DNA from: Triticum aestivum
Taxonomy: Eukaryota > Streptophyta > Magnoliopsida > Poales > Poaceae
Direction of reading: 5' to 3'
Length of the DNA stretch: 64,000 nucleotides
NCBI RefSeq assembly: GCF_018294505.1
Contig: NC_057795.1
Span: forward strand, 232,852,643-232,916,642
Position numbers and translations under genes: made by a program
The notes under the pieces: generated by a model
Seen by the model: only the letters and a program-made list of their open reading frames with translations
Databases searched by the model: none
What the model was told of the DNA's origin: nothing
Shown: positions 20,826 through 32,305 of the stretch, piece after piece
Position numbering within the stretch: position 1 is the stretch's first letter
How the letters are laid out: each line of letters starts with the position of its first letter

Positions 20826-22873
20826 TGTTGTGTAGAATCGAAAGTATGTCTAGAGGGGGTGATTAGACTACTTGACCAAATAAATAGCCTTTTCCCAATT
20901 TTAATTCTTGGTAGATTTTAGCAATTTAGCATAAGTCAAGCATTCAGAATACAATTCAAGCAAGCATGCAAAGAGTATATAAGCAGCGAAAAGTAAAGCA
21001 TGCAACTTGCAAGAAAGTAAATGGGAGGAGTTTGGAGGGAGAAAATGCAATGTTGACACAGAGATTTTTGGCGTGGTTCCGTTAGGTGGTGCTATCGTAC
21101 ATCCACAATGATGGAGACTTCAACCCACGAAGGGTAACGGCTGCGCGAGTCCACGGAGGCCTCCACCCACGAAGGGTCCACGGAGAAGCAACCTTGTCTA
21201 TCCCACCATGGCCATCGCCCATGAAGGACTTGCCTCACTTGGGTAGATCTTCATGAAGTAGGCGATCACCTTGCCCTTACAAACTCCCTGGTTCAACTCC
21301 ACAATCTTGACGGAGGCTCCCAAGTGACACCTAACCAATCTAGGAGACACCACTATCCAAAAGGTAATAGATGGTGTGTTGATGATGAACTCCCTTCTCT
21401 TGTGCTTCAAATGATAGTCTCCCCAATACTCAACTCTCTCTCATAGATTTGGCTATGGTGGAATGATGATTTGAGTGGAAATCAACTTGGTGGAGGCTAG
21501 AGATCAAGATTCTTGTGGTTGAAATGGAATGTCTTGGTCTCAACACATGAGTAGGTGGTCCTCTCTTAGAAAAGGAATGGTGGAAGTGTAGGCACGTCCT
21601 GATAGCTCTCTCCACGAACGAAGAATGGGTGGAGGGGTATATATAGCCTCCACAAAAAATCTAACCGTTACACACAGATTCCCAAACTCGGTGAGACCGA
21701 ATGGTAAAACTTAGTTAGACCGATTCAGGTCAAAATATGAACGTTAGAGTTTTTCGGTGGGACTGATACGATCAACTCGGTGAGACCGATGCGCTAGGGT
21801 TAGGGCATAACGTAATCTCGGTGTGACCAATCACATGAACTTGGTGGGACCGATTTCAGTAATAGGCACATAGAGAGTTGGTCAGGCAAACTCGATGGGA
21901 CCAATTCATTCATTTCGGTGAGACCGAATTGTTACAAAAAGGAAATAGGGAGTTTGCAATCCCATCTCGATGAGACCGAGATCCCTATCGGTGAAACCGA
22001 AGTGACTAGGGTTTGTGGCAGTGGCTATGCCAAATGAACTCGGTAGCGCTGGATAGATCAAATCGGTGGGGCCAAGTTTGACTTTTAGGTTTAGGACATA
22101 TGTGGAAATGAGAAAGAGGCTGAGGGTTTTTGGAGCATATCACTAAGCATTTTGAGCAAGTAAGCCATTAAGCAACACCTCATCCACTTTTAATAGTATT
22201 GCCTTTCCTATGGACTCAATGTGATCTTGGATCACTTAAATAAAAATGTAGAGTCTTGAGCTTGTTGCCAATATGTGTCCTTAGCATTTTGAGGGGTCCA
22301 CATCTCTCGTCCATGTCATGCCAATCATTGAACTTTCTGAAATGATCATCTTGAAAGAGCATTACTTCAATCAGCTATATGTTGTTAAGAATTACCAAAA
22401 CCACCCAGGGATTGGTTCCACTTTGAATCTCGGCCTTTTTGGTAATTGATGACAACATATAGATGAAAGCTTCGACAAATGATAATAAGAATGAAAAACA
22501 TCGTCGCTTTGAGAAGTATGTGATAGGCAAGAGCTCCCCCTAAATTTTTGTGTTATTTAATAATTGCTTTTGAATGCAAATGCACAACCAATTAGCATCA
22601 TGGGTTACTCTTCCATGTCACATACATGTTGGTGGAGTGCTCAAAATGATAAAAATAGGAACAAGCACTCAACACCAAGGCAAAGTGAATGATCATACAT
22701 TAAAGATAGAACATATCATCATCAAAGCACAAGCACTGAGCATGATATGATCAAACACATGACCATACAAAGTATCTCACACACATAGACATAAAGTATC
22801 AACCAAGCAAACAAACAAATAAATTGCAAAAAGAAGAAAAGCTCTCTCTCCCTTGAAGCCTATGATCTATACA
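20826..22873 (-). repeat. 3' LTR of element D (about 2,048 bp)
   Basis: Left edge TGTTGTGTAGAATCG, right edge GATCTATACA, followed (minus-strand upstream) by a G-rich polypurine tract. It contains a minus-strand TATA box at 21637-21647 (GTATATATAGC, near-palindromic) and an array of TCGGTnnnACCGA motifs just upstream of it (21687-22075). Short ORFs in it have no family resemblance. The boundary is inferred from TG/CA ends and the polypurine tract. Confidence 0.6.
21687..22075. repeat. Array of palindromic TCGGTGAGACCGA-like motifs in the D LTR
   Basis: About ten copies of a 13-bp interrupted palindrome (TCGGT-NNN-ACCGA), some diverged by one or two bases, spaced roughly 25-60 bp. Good copies lie at 21688-21700, 21777-21789, 21915-21927 and near 21988. 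The array lies upstream of the LTR TATA box in the direction of transcription. A related array is at 25112-25920. Confidence 0.8.
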
Positions 22874-22874
22874 C

Positions 22875-22888
22875 TCCCCCCCCCTTTG
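22875..22888 (-). promoter_or_regulatory. Polypurine tract of element D
   Basis: Minus strand reads AAAGGGGGGGGGAG directly before the LTR start TGTATAGATC. This is the plus-strand primer position in reverse transcription and fixes the 3' LTR edge. Confidence 0.6.
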
Positions 22889-22936
22889 GCAACAAGTTAC
22901 CAAAAAGCTTGAAAATGCATAGTGCTATGCGTCTCT

Positions 22937-24985
22937 CTAAGCTTGATCTTCAGGAGGAGGTGTTGAGAGGACTCCAAGGACGAAAGCATCTGTTGAAGTT
23001 GATGGAGCTGGTAGAGTTGCCACTTGAGGGGCAACTGGACCTGTGGCTGCGGGTGTTGATGTTGTACCTCTAGTGTTTGGCACTGGCACTGCTGCAGACC
23101 TCTGTGCCCTAGGAACTCTCAGAAACACTTCAGTGGTTACTGTCCCCTTCCTCTCTTCTGCTTCTTGCTGGAGCTCCTCAACTGTTGTTTGAATTTCATT
23201 CACCTTCAAGTCAAGATCATAGAATTTCGTTTCAATGATCCTCTCCAAGCTCTCTTGGTTCTGAGTAAGGGTGGCCAGTCCTTTCTCAATCCTCAAGGTA
23301 GCTCGAATAAGATATCCAAGTTGGTCTTTCTTTGATATGAGGAACACTTGTGAAGCTTCTTCAGCACTTGGCATCTTTGCTACCTTCTCAGCTTTAGCTT
23401 TCTGCCTCTTCTCTTAAGCTTCCACAGATGTGGGATCTTCAGCATTCATGACAATAGTGTTGTCCTCAAAATCAGGCCTCAAGGGAAGATGCTCTTTGTC
23501 CAACAAATATACTCATTTGGGCATCTTGGAGTTAATCAACATCTGTATGTGTGGAGCATACCCACATGACCTCTTTTGGTCAACAGCTATTCTCTTAATG
23601 GTTTCAACAATCAGGCTCATAACCTTGAACTTCTGGGGCAAATCAAAGAGCTGGAGCAAATTGATGGAATGGCTTCTGATCATCCTATGATCTCCTGATT
23701 TGGGCAACAAGGTGTGCCTCAATATAGTGTTCGTTGTGGCCAATCCATAAATCAAGTAGTACACTGAGTCTAGCTTGTGTGTCTCCTAGGCTTTGTCAGT
23801 TATCTCCTTATACATGTTGGCCATGGAGTTGTGATCCTTCTTCTTTTCAGCATAGACATCAATGTCTTTCTTAGCTTCTTTGGGGGCATTTATGAGCTTG
23901 GCCCCCTCATCAACAGAAGATTGGTACCTTGTACCTTCAGACATCCACAAAATCTTTCCATCAGGATAGAAATGAGTTGTTGAGTAAAACTGTATAATGA
24001 GCTCATCATTCCATTTGGTCAACTTCTGACCCACAAACTTGTCAACTCCATTGAGCTTGAAGCTTTCGTGCAATCCTAGAAAATGATCTTCATTTTCATC
24101 AATATATTCTCAATTAACCCACTTCATGTCACACACTATGGGCTTATTGTCCATGTAGCACTGTCTCATAGAAATCTTGATGTTCTTTGGTGTGAAATCT
24201 ATAGTCCATAGCAGTCCTTCTCCTCATAGCATATGGTTCTGCTTGTCTCCACAGTTTGAGACCTGCATCGTTTCTTCCTTTCATATTTTCTGCCACTGGA
24301 TGATTGTCATCATTGTCTGGTATCTTTGGCTTAAGTTTCCTGAGCACTTCGGCTTCATCATCTTCCTCTTCAACCTCGGGCACTGGGGCCTTGTTCTTCT
24401 TAGCAGTAGGAATCTTGGGTGCAGTCTTGGAGGCTTGAGCTGGAGCTTTGGGGGCAATCTTGGGCTTTGAAGGTGCGGCCCTAGACTTGATGGCATCCCC
24501 CATCAACTTTTGTGACTTGGGAGGAGATGCAGCATCCTCTTCTTCCTCCTCTCCTGCAGATTCTCTCCTCATAGATGGATTTCCAGGCACTCTTGCAACT
24601 GTTTTGCTGACCCTTTCTTTTCTCTCCTTACCATCTCCATCTTCTCTGGCCTCTAGAGTGAATTCCATTATCTCTTGTGTTGATGCCCTGACCTTTGACA
24701 TTGGCACTCTCTTGGAAGGTACTTTCTTGTGCTGACCTGGCTTGGTGGAAGCAGCAGCAGCATACTCTTTCTTAAGCACCTTCTTCTTTGAAGTCACTTC
24801 CTCAACTTCAAAGTCTTCATCCTTTGAATCTGAAGTTTTCTTATTTCTCTCCCTAGTTGTTGCCTTAGGCAGGTTGCTTGGTGTGCTCTTGCTACCTTCA
24901 TCATAGCTGCTAGAGGGACTAGTGCCCTCACTTAGGTCCATCTGCTCCTCAGCCTTATTCTGGCTATCACTCTAATCAGACATTC
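22937..24985 (-). pseudogene. D second ORF: uncharacterised plant-transposon-type protein
   Basis: A long ORF of about 680 codons with stops and one frameshift. The frame with the 24144-24941 ORF starts at about 24985 with MSD then a stop, SDSQNKAEEQ, MDLSEGTSPSSSYDEG. Its N-terminal third is a basic/acidic, P/K/A-rich region (SKKKVLKKEYA, APSKPKIAPKAPAQASKTAP). After a one-base frameshift near 24165 the 24073-23430 region carries a globular part (FVGQKLTKWNDELIIQFYST, YGLATTNTILRHTLLP). The C-terminal part (23374-22937) has a coiled-coil-like stretch (ESLERIIETKFYDLDLKVNE) and a P/T-rich tail. I know this type from grass repeats ('putative plant transposon protein'), but its function is unknown. 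TGG to TGA is readable at VNWEY. It replaces pol. Confidence 0.7.
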
Positions 24986-25111
24986 TGACTCTGGAAACTG
25001 AGAGCTGACCCTGTGAATAGTTGTAGATGACATAGTGTAGATGAGCATCACGAAGTGCAGAAATTTTGCAAAAATGAACGAGTCAAAAACTTAGTTTTAG
25101 TTTTCCACAGA

Positions 25112-25920
25112 AAGAATTTCGGAGCTACCGATTTGTTAAACTCGGTGACACTGAAGCAACTTTGGAGTCTAAACTAGTGGAATCGGTCAGACCAACACAC
25201 AATTCGGTGACTCCGAGTTTGCTAGGGTTTCACAAAGTCCTGAACTCGGTCACACCGATTTGCAATTTTTGGTCAGACTAAAAATCACAAGTGAAATGGC
25301 CTAAGCCAAATCGGTGAGACCAATTTATACAATTTGGTCAGTCCGAGATGAGTTCGGCGGAAACCTAACCCTAAATTTTCAAATCAAAACAAACCTAATG
25401 GAAGTTTTCTGTGGATAGCTTGATCTCATACTTGGTAAGAAACATGGCATTGTCTTTGTGCTAAGAATCGGAGGTAAAAGAATGCACAAAGTGTCGAACT
25501 CATACCCTAACTTGGCATGAGATCGCTACAGCGGCAATGGAGGTGTAGATTTTCGTTGACGGCGGCGGAGACCAGCGGCGGGTGGTCACTGGCGACGAGA
25601 GGACAATCCGGAGACCCGATTGGCAGAGCAGGACACGCGCGAGCGAAGAGGTTTTGGAGGAATTTCCAAAATTTGACCAAGTGGTATATATATCCTGACA
25701 CTGTCGGTGTGACCGAGTGGAACAACTCGGTGGCACCGAGACGCAGAATCACCAGCGGTTAATGCACCTTGATGTGACCGAAAGGTAATAATCGGTTGCA
25801 TCGAGATTGAATACTAGACCAACTGAGTGAACTCGGTATGACCGAAATGGATGAATCGGTCAGACCGAAATGCACAGAGAGGTTTTGGAAGTTTAAGTCT
25901 ATGATGAATCAGTGACTCCG
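25112..25920. repeat. Second array of TCGGTnnnACCGA-like palindromes, internal to D
   Basis: About 14 diverged copies on both sides of the internal TATA box (e.g. near 25139, 25202, 25246, 25311 downstream and 25702, 25726, 25829, 25854 upstream). Motif and spacing match the LTR array, but the intervening sequences differ, so it is not simply a second LTR. Confidence 0.75.
25684..25693 (-). promoter_or_regulatory. Internal TATA box before the second ORF of D
   Basis: ATATATATAC on the minus strand, roughly 700 bp upstream of the second-ORF start, with a GC-rich leader-like stretch (25500-25640) between. It suggests that the second ORF has its own promoter rather than relying on read-through from the LTR. 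Inference from layout only. Confidence 0.45.
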
Positions 25921-25929
25921 AGTGCTCCT

Positions 25930-26742
25930 CACCCGGAGGGTTCGAATTTGACTTGTTCAAACTTTGTGATGTAGCATGAATAGAATATGAGACAAGAAAA
26001 GCATAGATAGCTAGAGGAAGTTCTTAGGCATTCTTGTCCATCCATTTGGCAAAAGAAGAAGAGCCAAACAATCAAAGCAACAAATGGATGTCCTCGAATG
26101 AGAAAAGTATGAAATAAACATGCTCACACAATAAAATGGCAAATGAAATATGTGGCAAAGCATGCACAAACACTCTACCATCTATCAAGCAATTGGCGAT
26201 GACTAGGTCAGCTATATGTGAGTATATTGACTTAGGAGTCAAATGAGAACATTTGATCATAGGTCATACTCATCGTTTAAGCACAAGTGGGGTTACCACT
26301 TTTACATAAAGCATTATTGTGTTCAAACCACTAGAGTTGCTTTAGCTCAATTCTTAGAGTAAAGCTCGCCCTAGATGTGATATCCCCCCTAAGAAGGATG
26401 AACTAACCTTGGGTTTTGTCGATGATGACTTCATGTAGATGTTGAAGATGTGGATGCTCATTGTTGATGTAGATCATTTGGAGCTATCCATTGGAGTGAG
26501 TTACAATTTCAATACCTACATGCGTTAGCCCCACAAGGAACAAACAAGGATATCCATAGACATAGAGTTAAGCACACAAATAATGATGTCCATGAAAGCA
26601 TTAGATTACCTTGTCCATTGTCTTACAAACAAGAGGGTTTGTGACTCCTCGAACTAGTGCAAGATATAGAAGTTGTTTGCACTTACCCTTTCCAAAATGA
26701 ATATGAGTGAAGTATGTTGGCGGAGTCACCCTCAGGAACTCT
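25930..26742 (-). other. D intergenic region between gag stop and internal promoter
   Basis: About 800 bp with no ORF above 65 codons and no motif I recognise; AT-rich. Confidence 0.5.
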
Positions 26743-28701
26743 CTAGTTCTTCTTCTTCGGGACCCACATCATCTTGATGGGAATCCTTGGGGTTGTACTT
26801 GCACTTGATGAAGTAGAACTCGATGTAGTCTTGGGAACCAACTTTACCAAGGCCTTTGGAGCATCTTCAAATGCATCAATCTCCTCTTGAAGCTTGTCCT
26901 TGCCTTTTAGCTTGTGGTCTTGTGGTGGAAGATCATCTTGAGCTTGTGTCCCCTTGAAGTAAGTAGGATCATACTTCTCTTGTTGAGGAACAAACTTCGT
27001 CTTGGGTATTGATCTTCTTCCCACTGAACTCCATTGGCATTGAACTTTCGTTCAAAACCAACACCTTGATTCTTCTCGTGCCTTCCTTGCTTGCGTGCAA
27101 TTTCCTCAAATTGTTTACGTCCGGCAAGGCTCTTGTAAACACCATTCTCTATAATTCCCTTCAATAAGCTATTTTCTTGCTAAAGTGTAACTTGACTAAG
27201 AGAATCATTAGTGGAATCAAGAGAACTACTAGAAGCAACAATATTGGATTTAGCATGATTATTGTTACTACTAGAAGAAGAATCTTTCTTGCCCTTGTTG
27301 CTAGATTTTACTTGTCGCATGTAAGCAGACAAAGTAAACGCTTGGCAATGTAAGAAGAAATTTTCTTTCGAAGATCATCATTGATGGCTTTTAAGAACCA
27401 ATGTTCTCACTCAAGATTAAGCTTCTCGAAGCCTAGCTTCTCTAAAGTAGTTTTATGAGCTAACTTAAGAGTGATTAGTTCTTTAGTTAGACGCGCAATC
27501 TCCTTCTTGTCATCGTCACTTGTTTCATCTTGATTATCATGATTAATAGCATTTTCATCATTGTATTTATCACTAGAGTTGTCAACAAGTAAATCATCAT
27601 CACCTAGCAAATCATCTTCATCACTATTGAAATGAACATACTCGGGGTGTCTTACCTTGGGGCCTTTAGCCATGAAGCATCTTCTGATTCCTTCATTTGG
27701 TGAATCAAATATGTCATAGGAGTTGGTTGACACAAGTGTTAGACCGGCAATACCTTCATCTTGAGTATATTCGGAGTCGGAGTGATCACTTCTCTCGGAT
27801 TGGTGGTCGAAGTCGGAGCCGGATACCCATTCACCAACATGAGCTTGATGTCTTTGTTTTGTGTAGCACCTTGATGACTTGTCCTTCCTTTTCGAATCCT
27901 TGCTTCATCAAGAGGTTCTTTGTTCATAGTGATCATCTCTACTCCTTCTCTCTCTTGGAGGTTATTCTTCCCTTTTGCTTCTCCTTTTAGGCGAGTCTTC
28001 TCTTCTTTTGTAGGGAGCCGTACACTCATTGGAGTAGTGTCCGGGTCTTCCACAATTGTAACAATTTCGCTCATGACTAGAAGATCTTTTATCATTGTAG
28101 GACCTTGACTTGAAACTTCTTTCCTTAGGATAAAGAAAAGCTTCACAACAAGTCTAGTGGTGTTTACGAAGTCTCATGTGATGCTCATACATCATCAAGT
28201 GAGAAATAAGCCTTCCAATGATTTCGGTTGGGTTGAGATCTTTGTAGTTTGGCATTATTTGGATAAAAGTGCACACGGTATCATATTTTCCATCCAAGGC
28301 TCTTAAGATCTTTTTGATGATGAATTTGTCGGTTATCTCTTCACTTCCTAAGCCGGCAATTTCATTTGTGATGAGAGCAAGATTAGAGTACCTTTTAGCG
28401 ATACCTTCACCATCCTTCATTTTGAACTTGTCAAGTTGACTTCGAAGCACATCCAACTTGGATTCCTTGACGGAGTTGGTACCTTCGTGCATATCAATCA
28501 AAGTATCCCAAATTTCCTTTTCATTCTCAAGACGACTGATTTGTTGAATTCTTTGGGGCACAATCCGTTGAAGAGGATATCTCAAGCTTGAGCATTGTAT
28601 TGCAACATCTTCAATTCTTCCGCGGTAGCTTCACGATTTGGTTCTCTCCCATCGAAGAATTCACCTTGCAAACCAATACACACAATAGCCCAAACGGCGG
28701 G
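26743..28701 (-). pseudogene. D Copia-type gag, N-terminus removed by E
   Basis: Minus-strand reading from the E junction: GLQGEFFDGREPNREATAEE, a stop, then RLENEKEIWDTLIDMHEGTN ... RALDGKYDTVCTFIQIMPNY (UBN2-type capsid core, 28585-28154). Next comes a CCHC knuckle CYNCGRPGHYSNEC near 28025-28065 in a shifted frame, then YDIFDSPNEGIRRCFMAKGP (27733 on), a coiled segment, GVYKSLAGRKQFEEI (27164 on) and a terminal RIPIKMMWVPKKKN with stop at 26743. At least four frameshifts separate these blocks. The knuckle has the canonical C-X2-C-X4-H-X4-C spacing. Gag would package element RNA. The MMWVPKK end is normally followed by pol in Copia elements; here none follows. Confidence 0.85.
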
Positions 28702-29086
28702 TGAGGGAGTCCTGGATTAGGGGGTCCTCGGACAGCCGGACTATATGCTTATGCCGGACTGTTGGACTATGAAGATACAAGATTGAAGACTTCGTCCCAT
28801 GTCCGGGTGGGACTCTCCTTTGTGTGGCAGGCAAGCTTGGCAATTCGGATATCTAGATTTAGTCTCTAGGACCGACTCTGTGTAACCCTAGCCCCCTCGA
28901 GTGTCTATATAAACCGGAGGGTTTAGTCTGTAGGACAAGAACAATCAGAATCATAGGCTAGCTTCTAGGGTTTAGCCTCTACGATCTCTTGGTAGATCAA
29001 CTCTTGTAATACTCATATCAACAAGATCAATCAGGCAGGAAGTATGGTATTACCTCCATAGAGAGGGCCCGAACCTGGGTAAACAT
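28702..29086 (+). repeat. 5' LTR of E, first part
   Basis: TGAGGGAGTCCTGGATTAGG start; TATA box (CTATATAAACC) near 28904-28914. Ends at the S insertion with AACAT, the first target duplication (29082-29086). Confidence 0.93.
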
Positions 29087-30002
29087 TGATGAGGACATCA
29101 ATACAATTGTTACACCCACAGGCCCTGCTGCTATACATATTGCACCAATTACTAGAGCTCGCGCACGCCAACTAAATAACAGGTACTTTCGTTGCTTGGT
29201 AATGATTCTAATGTTCATGAGAATATGATGCTGCCTAAATTGGATACATTTGTTTTGCTTACAAATAAAGGGCCTAGCTTGGAGAAGGATGAACATTGGA
29301 GCAAGAACAAGCATGGAGATGATGGCATGCGCAAGGGGAACAAGAACGGAGTTACAAGTGATGATTTCAGGACTTTGAAGCCACCATAATGGGCGCAAGA
29401 AGCCTTGGACAAAATATACAAGATACCACTTCATAAATTTCGTCCCAAGGTTATTATAGGTGCTGCGTCACCTTATTATTGGGCCAGGCCCATGTAATTT
29501 CGAAATACATAAGTATAGGCTATTTTTAGAGTCCGTATGTGTGGGGAAACAAGAGATAGGGTTGATTTCGGACCCCTCCACCAAGGGCCACGAAATTCCC
29601 CCCTCTTCCTCCATATATACAGCCCTTAGGGCATCGTTTAGACTTTGGGTTTTGTTTAGATTAAAAGTTCGCCATAGCTGCAACTTCGCGTACTTCGTTT
29701 GTGTTCAACGACCAGACAAAGGCGTCACAGAACCCCACCTTGATCAATAAAGCTTTCATCTTATATTCGCAATATCCAGATTGCAATCTTAGTTTCTTGC
29801 TTGTTCTTCATTTGCTCGCAGGAAACAGACCCTCGTGGTCAGGTTGATCGTGCTCCGGGGTGGTCAATAACCTCTCGGAGTTGGTTTAGCGATTGCTAAG
29901 GCGCGACGTCCTCGCACGTTCGTAGTCGGATCGTCAAAGTCGACTTCCACCAAAGCGATATCCATCATCTCATCGAAAGATGGGACACCTTTGCCTCTAT
30001 CA
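29087..30002 (+). repeat. 5' LTR of S
   Basis: TGATGAGGACATC start, CCTCTATCA end. It carries a duplicate of the pol C-terminal coding tail (29192-29389), as expected because the ORF runs into the LTR. TATA-like CATATATAC near 29611-29619. Confidence 0.95.
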
Positions 30003-30004
30003 AG

Positions 30005-30014
30005 TGGTATCAGA
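30005..30014 (+). promoter_or_regulatory. Primer binding site of S
   Basis: TGGTATCAGA, matching the complement of the initiator methionine tRNA 3' end, two bases after the LTR. Confidence 0.9.
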
Positions 30015-30146
30015 TTTCCAGGTTGCTCGGTGAGATTTTACAGTTTTTCGTAGTTTAGATCGAGTCTGTTCTTCATACCTATAGTCCACGAAAAAGCCAC
30101 AAAAAAATTTAGGGTTAGTTCATCATATCCGAACCAATCCGAGCTT

Positions 30147-31584
30147 TTGCATAATCTTTTGTTTACGTGCCGCGCCGTGATTTTGTTGTTGCAGGAGGCG
30201 CATGGAGGAGGATTAATGGGACACTTTGGCGTGAAGAAGACGGAGGACGTACTTGCTACACATTTCTTTTGGCCAAAGATGAGACGGGATGTTGAGCGTT
30301 TTATTGCTCGCTGCACTACATGTCAAAAAGCTAAGTCACGACTCAATCCTCATGGTTTATATATGCCTTTGCCTGTACCTAGTGTTCCTTGGGAGGATAT
30401 ATCTATGGACTTTGTTTTAGGTTTACCTCGATCAAAGAAGGGGAGGGATAGCATATTTGTTGTCGTGGATAGATTCTCGAAAATGGCACACTTTATACCA
30501 TGTCATAAAAGCGATGATGCTGTTAATGTTGCTGATTTGTTCTTTCGTGAAATTATTCGCTTGCATGGTGTGCCAAATACTATTGTTGCAGATCGTGATA
30601 CTAAATTTCTTAGCCACTTTTGGAGATGTTTATGGGCTAAGTTGGTGACTAAACTGCTTTTTAGTACTACTTGTCACCCCCAAACTGATGGCCAAACTGA
30701 AGTAGTCAATAGAACATTATCTACTATGCTTAGGGCTGTTTTGAAGAGTAATAAGAAAATGTGGGAGGAATGCTTGCCTCATATTGAATTTGCTTATAAT
30801 CGTTCATTGCATTCTACTACTAAGATGTGCCCTTTTGAAGTTGTGTATGGTTTCCTACCTCGTGCACCTATTGATTTGTTGCCTCTTCCATCTTCGGAGA
30901 AGGTTAATTTTGATGCTAAACAACGTGCTGAATTGATTTTAAAAATGCATGAGTTAACTAAGGAAAAACATTAAGCGTATGAATGCCAAATATAAACTTG
31001 CTGGAGATAAGGGTAGAAAACATGTTGTGTTTGCACCTAGAGATCTTGTTTGGTTACATTTGCGTAAGGATAGATTTCCTGATTTGCGCAAATCAAAGCT
31101 AATGCCACGTGCTGCTGGTCCCTTTAAGGTGTTGGAGAAAATAAATGATAATGCATATAAACTTGAGCTGCCTGCAGATTTTGGGGTTAGTCCCACTTTA
31201 AACATTGCAGATTTGAAGCCTTATTTGGGTGAGGAAGATGAACTTCTGTCGAGGATGACTTCATTTCAAGAAGAGGAGGATGATGAGGACCTCAATACCA
31301 TTGTTACACCCACAGCCCCTGCTGCTATACATACTGGACCAATTACTAGAGCTCGCGCACGCCAACTAAATTACCAGGTACTTCCGTTTCTTGGTAATGA
31401 TTCTAATGTTCATGAGAATATGATGCTGCCTAAATTGAATACATTTGTTTTGCTTACAAATGAAGGGCCTAGCTTGGAGAAGGATGAACATTGGAGCAAG
31501 AACAAGCATGGAGATGATGGCATGCGCAAGGGGAACAAGAATGGAGTTACAAGTGATGATTTCAGGACTTTGGAGCCACCATAA
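30147..31584 (+). pseudogene. S integrase with ORF tail running into the 3' LTR
   Basis: Homology to C begins about 30187 ([20 protein letters not shown]). The H..H..CTTCQ zinc region, [41 protein letters not shown] and [19 protein letters not shown] are all present, so the visible DDE core motifs look intact. A one-base insertion in an A run near 30963 shifts the frame; the tail reopens at 30979 ([20 protein letters not shown] ... [18 protein letters not shown]) and stops at 31584, 304 nt inside the 3' LTR. Upstream enzymes are deleted. Without the frameshift this would be a nearly complete integrase. Confidence 0.9.
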
Positions 31585-32197
31585 TGGGTGCATGAAGCCT
31601 TGGATGAAATATACAAGATGCCACTTCATATATTTCTTCCTGAGGCTATTCTAGGTGTTGCGTCACCTTATTATTGGGCCAGGCCCATGTAATTTTGAAA
31701 TACATAAGTATAGGCTATTTTTAGAGTCAGTATGTGTGGGGAAACAAGAGATAGGGTTGATTTCGGACCCCTCCACCAAGGGCCACGAAATTCCCCCCTC
31801 TTCCTCCATATATACAGCCCTTAGGGCATCGTTTAGACTTTGGGTTTTGTTTAGATTAAAAGTTCGCCATAGCTGCAACTTCGCGTACTTCGTTTGTGTT
31901 CAACGACCAGACAAAGGCGTCACAGAACCCCACCTTGATCAATAAAGCTTTCATCTTATATTCGCAATATCCAGATTGCAATCTTAGTTTCTTGCTTGTT
32001 CTTCGTTTGCTCGCAGGAAACAGACCCTCGTGGTCAGGTTGATCGTGCTCCGGCGTGGTCAATAACCTCTCGGAGTTGGTTTAGCGATTGCTAAGGCGCG
32101 ACGTCCTCGCACGTTCGTAGTCGGATCGTCAAAGTCGACTTCCACCAAAGCGATATCCATCATCTCATCGAAAGACGGGACACCTTTGCCTCTATCA
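31281..32197 (+). repeat. 3' LTR of S
   Basis: TGATGAGGACCTC start, CCTCTATCA end, then AACAT. It differs from the 5' LTR at several positions in the first ~110 bp, so the insertion is not recent. Confidence 0.95.
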
Positions 32198-32202
32198 AAC
32201 AT

Positions 32203-32286
32203 CGTGCCCCCCGCCTCCTGTTACCAATAGCCTTAGACGCACAGTTTGGGACCCCCTACCCGAGATCTGCCGGTTTTCACACCGAC
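32203..32286 (+). repeat. 5' LTR of E, second part
   Basis: Continues the interrupted LTR and ends GGTTTTCACACCGACA. Followed by TTGGTGCTTTCATTGAGAG, the conserved post-LTR segment of this family. Confidence 0.92.
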
Positions 32287-32305
32287 ATTGGTGCTTTCAT
32301 TGAGA
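32287..32305 (+). promoter_or_regulatory. Probable primer site region of E
   Basis: TTGGTGCTTTCATTGAGAG directly after the LTR; a matching segment sits next to the inverted LTRs of B and L. I cannot assign the tRNA. Confidence 0.45.

Larger units (their letters stand above)
20826..28701 (-). mobile_element. Element D: non-autonomous LTR element with Copia-type gag and a second ORF, cut by E
   Basis: Minus-strand order: gag (28701 to 26743, N-terminus lost at the E junction), non-coding region with palindromic arrays and a TATA box (26742-25000), a large second ORF (24985-22937), a polypurine tract (22875-22890) and a 2.05-kb 3' LTR (22873-20826). No protease, RT or integrase is visible. The gag resembles the UBN2-type gag of Triticeae Copia elements, so mobilisation by an autonomous Copia partner is the likely route. 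The 5' LTR would lie beyond E and is not found here. Confidence 0.65.
29087..32197 (+). mobile_element. Element S: internally deleted C-family Gypsy (3,111 bp) with TSD AACAT
   Basis: LTRs 29087-30002 (916 bp) and 31281-32197 (917 bp), flanked by AACAT at 29082-29086 and 32198-32202. The primer site TGGTATCAGA is at 30005-30014. Only 1.28 kb of interior remains: a short leader, then integrase. Gag, protease, RT and RNase H are deleted with a junction near 30180. Same family as C, opposite orientation. Confidence 0.95.

Noticed and set aside
25500..25760. Possible protein-coding exon in the GC-rich stretch upstream of the second ORF of D
   Set aside because: ORFs exist on both strands without family resemblance; position after a TATA box fits a leader better.
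30180..30196. GTTGTTGCAG at the S deletion junction as a splice acceptor, suggesting the deletion was an intron removed in RNA
   Set aside because: The same bases are coding (LLLQEA) in C and are retained in S rather than removed up to the AG, so splicing does not explain the junction.
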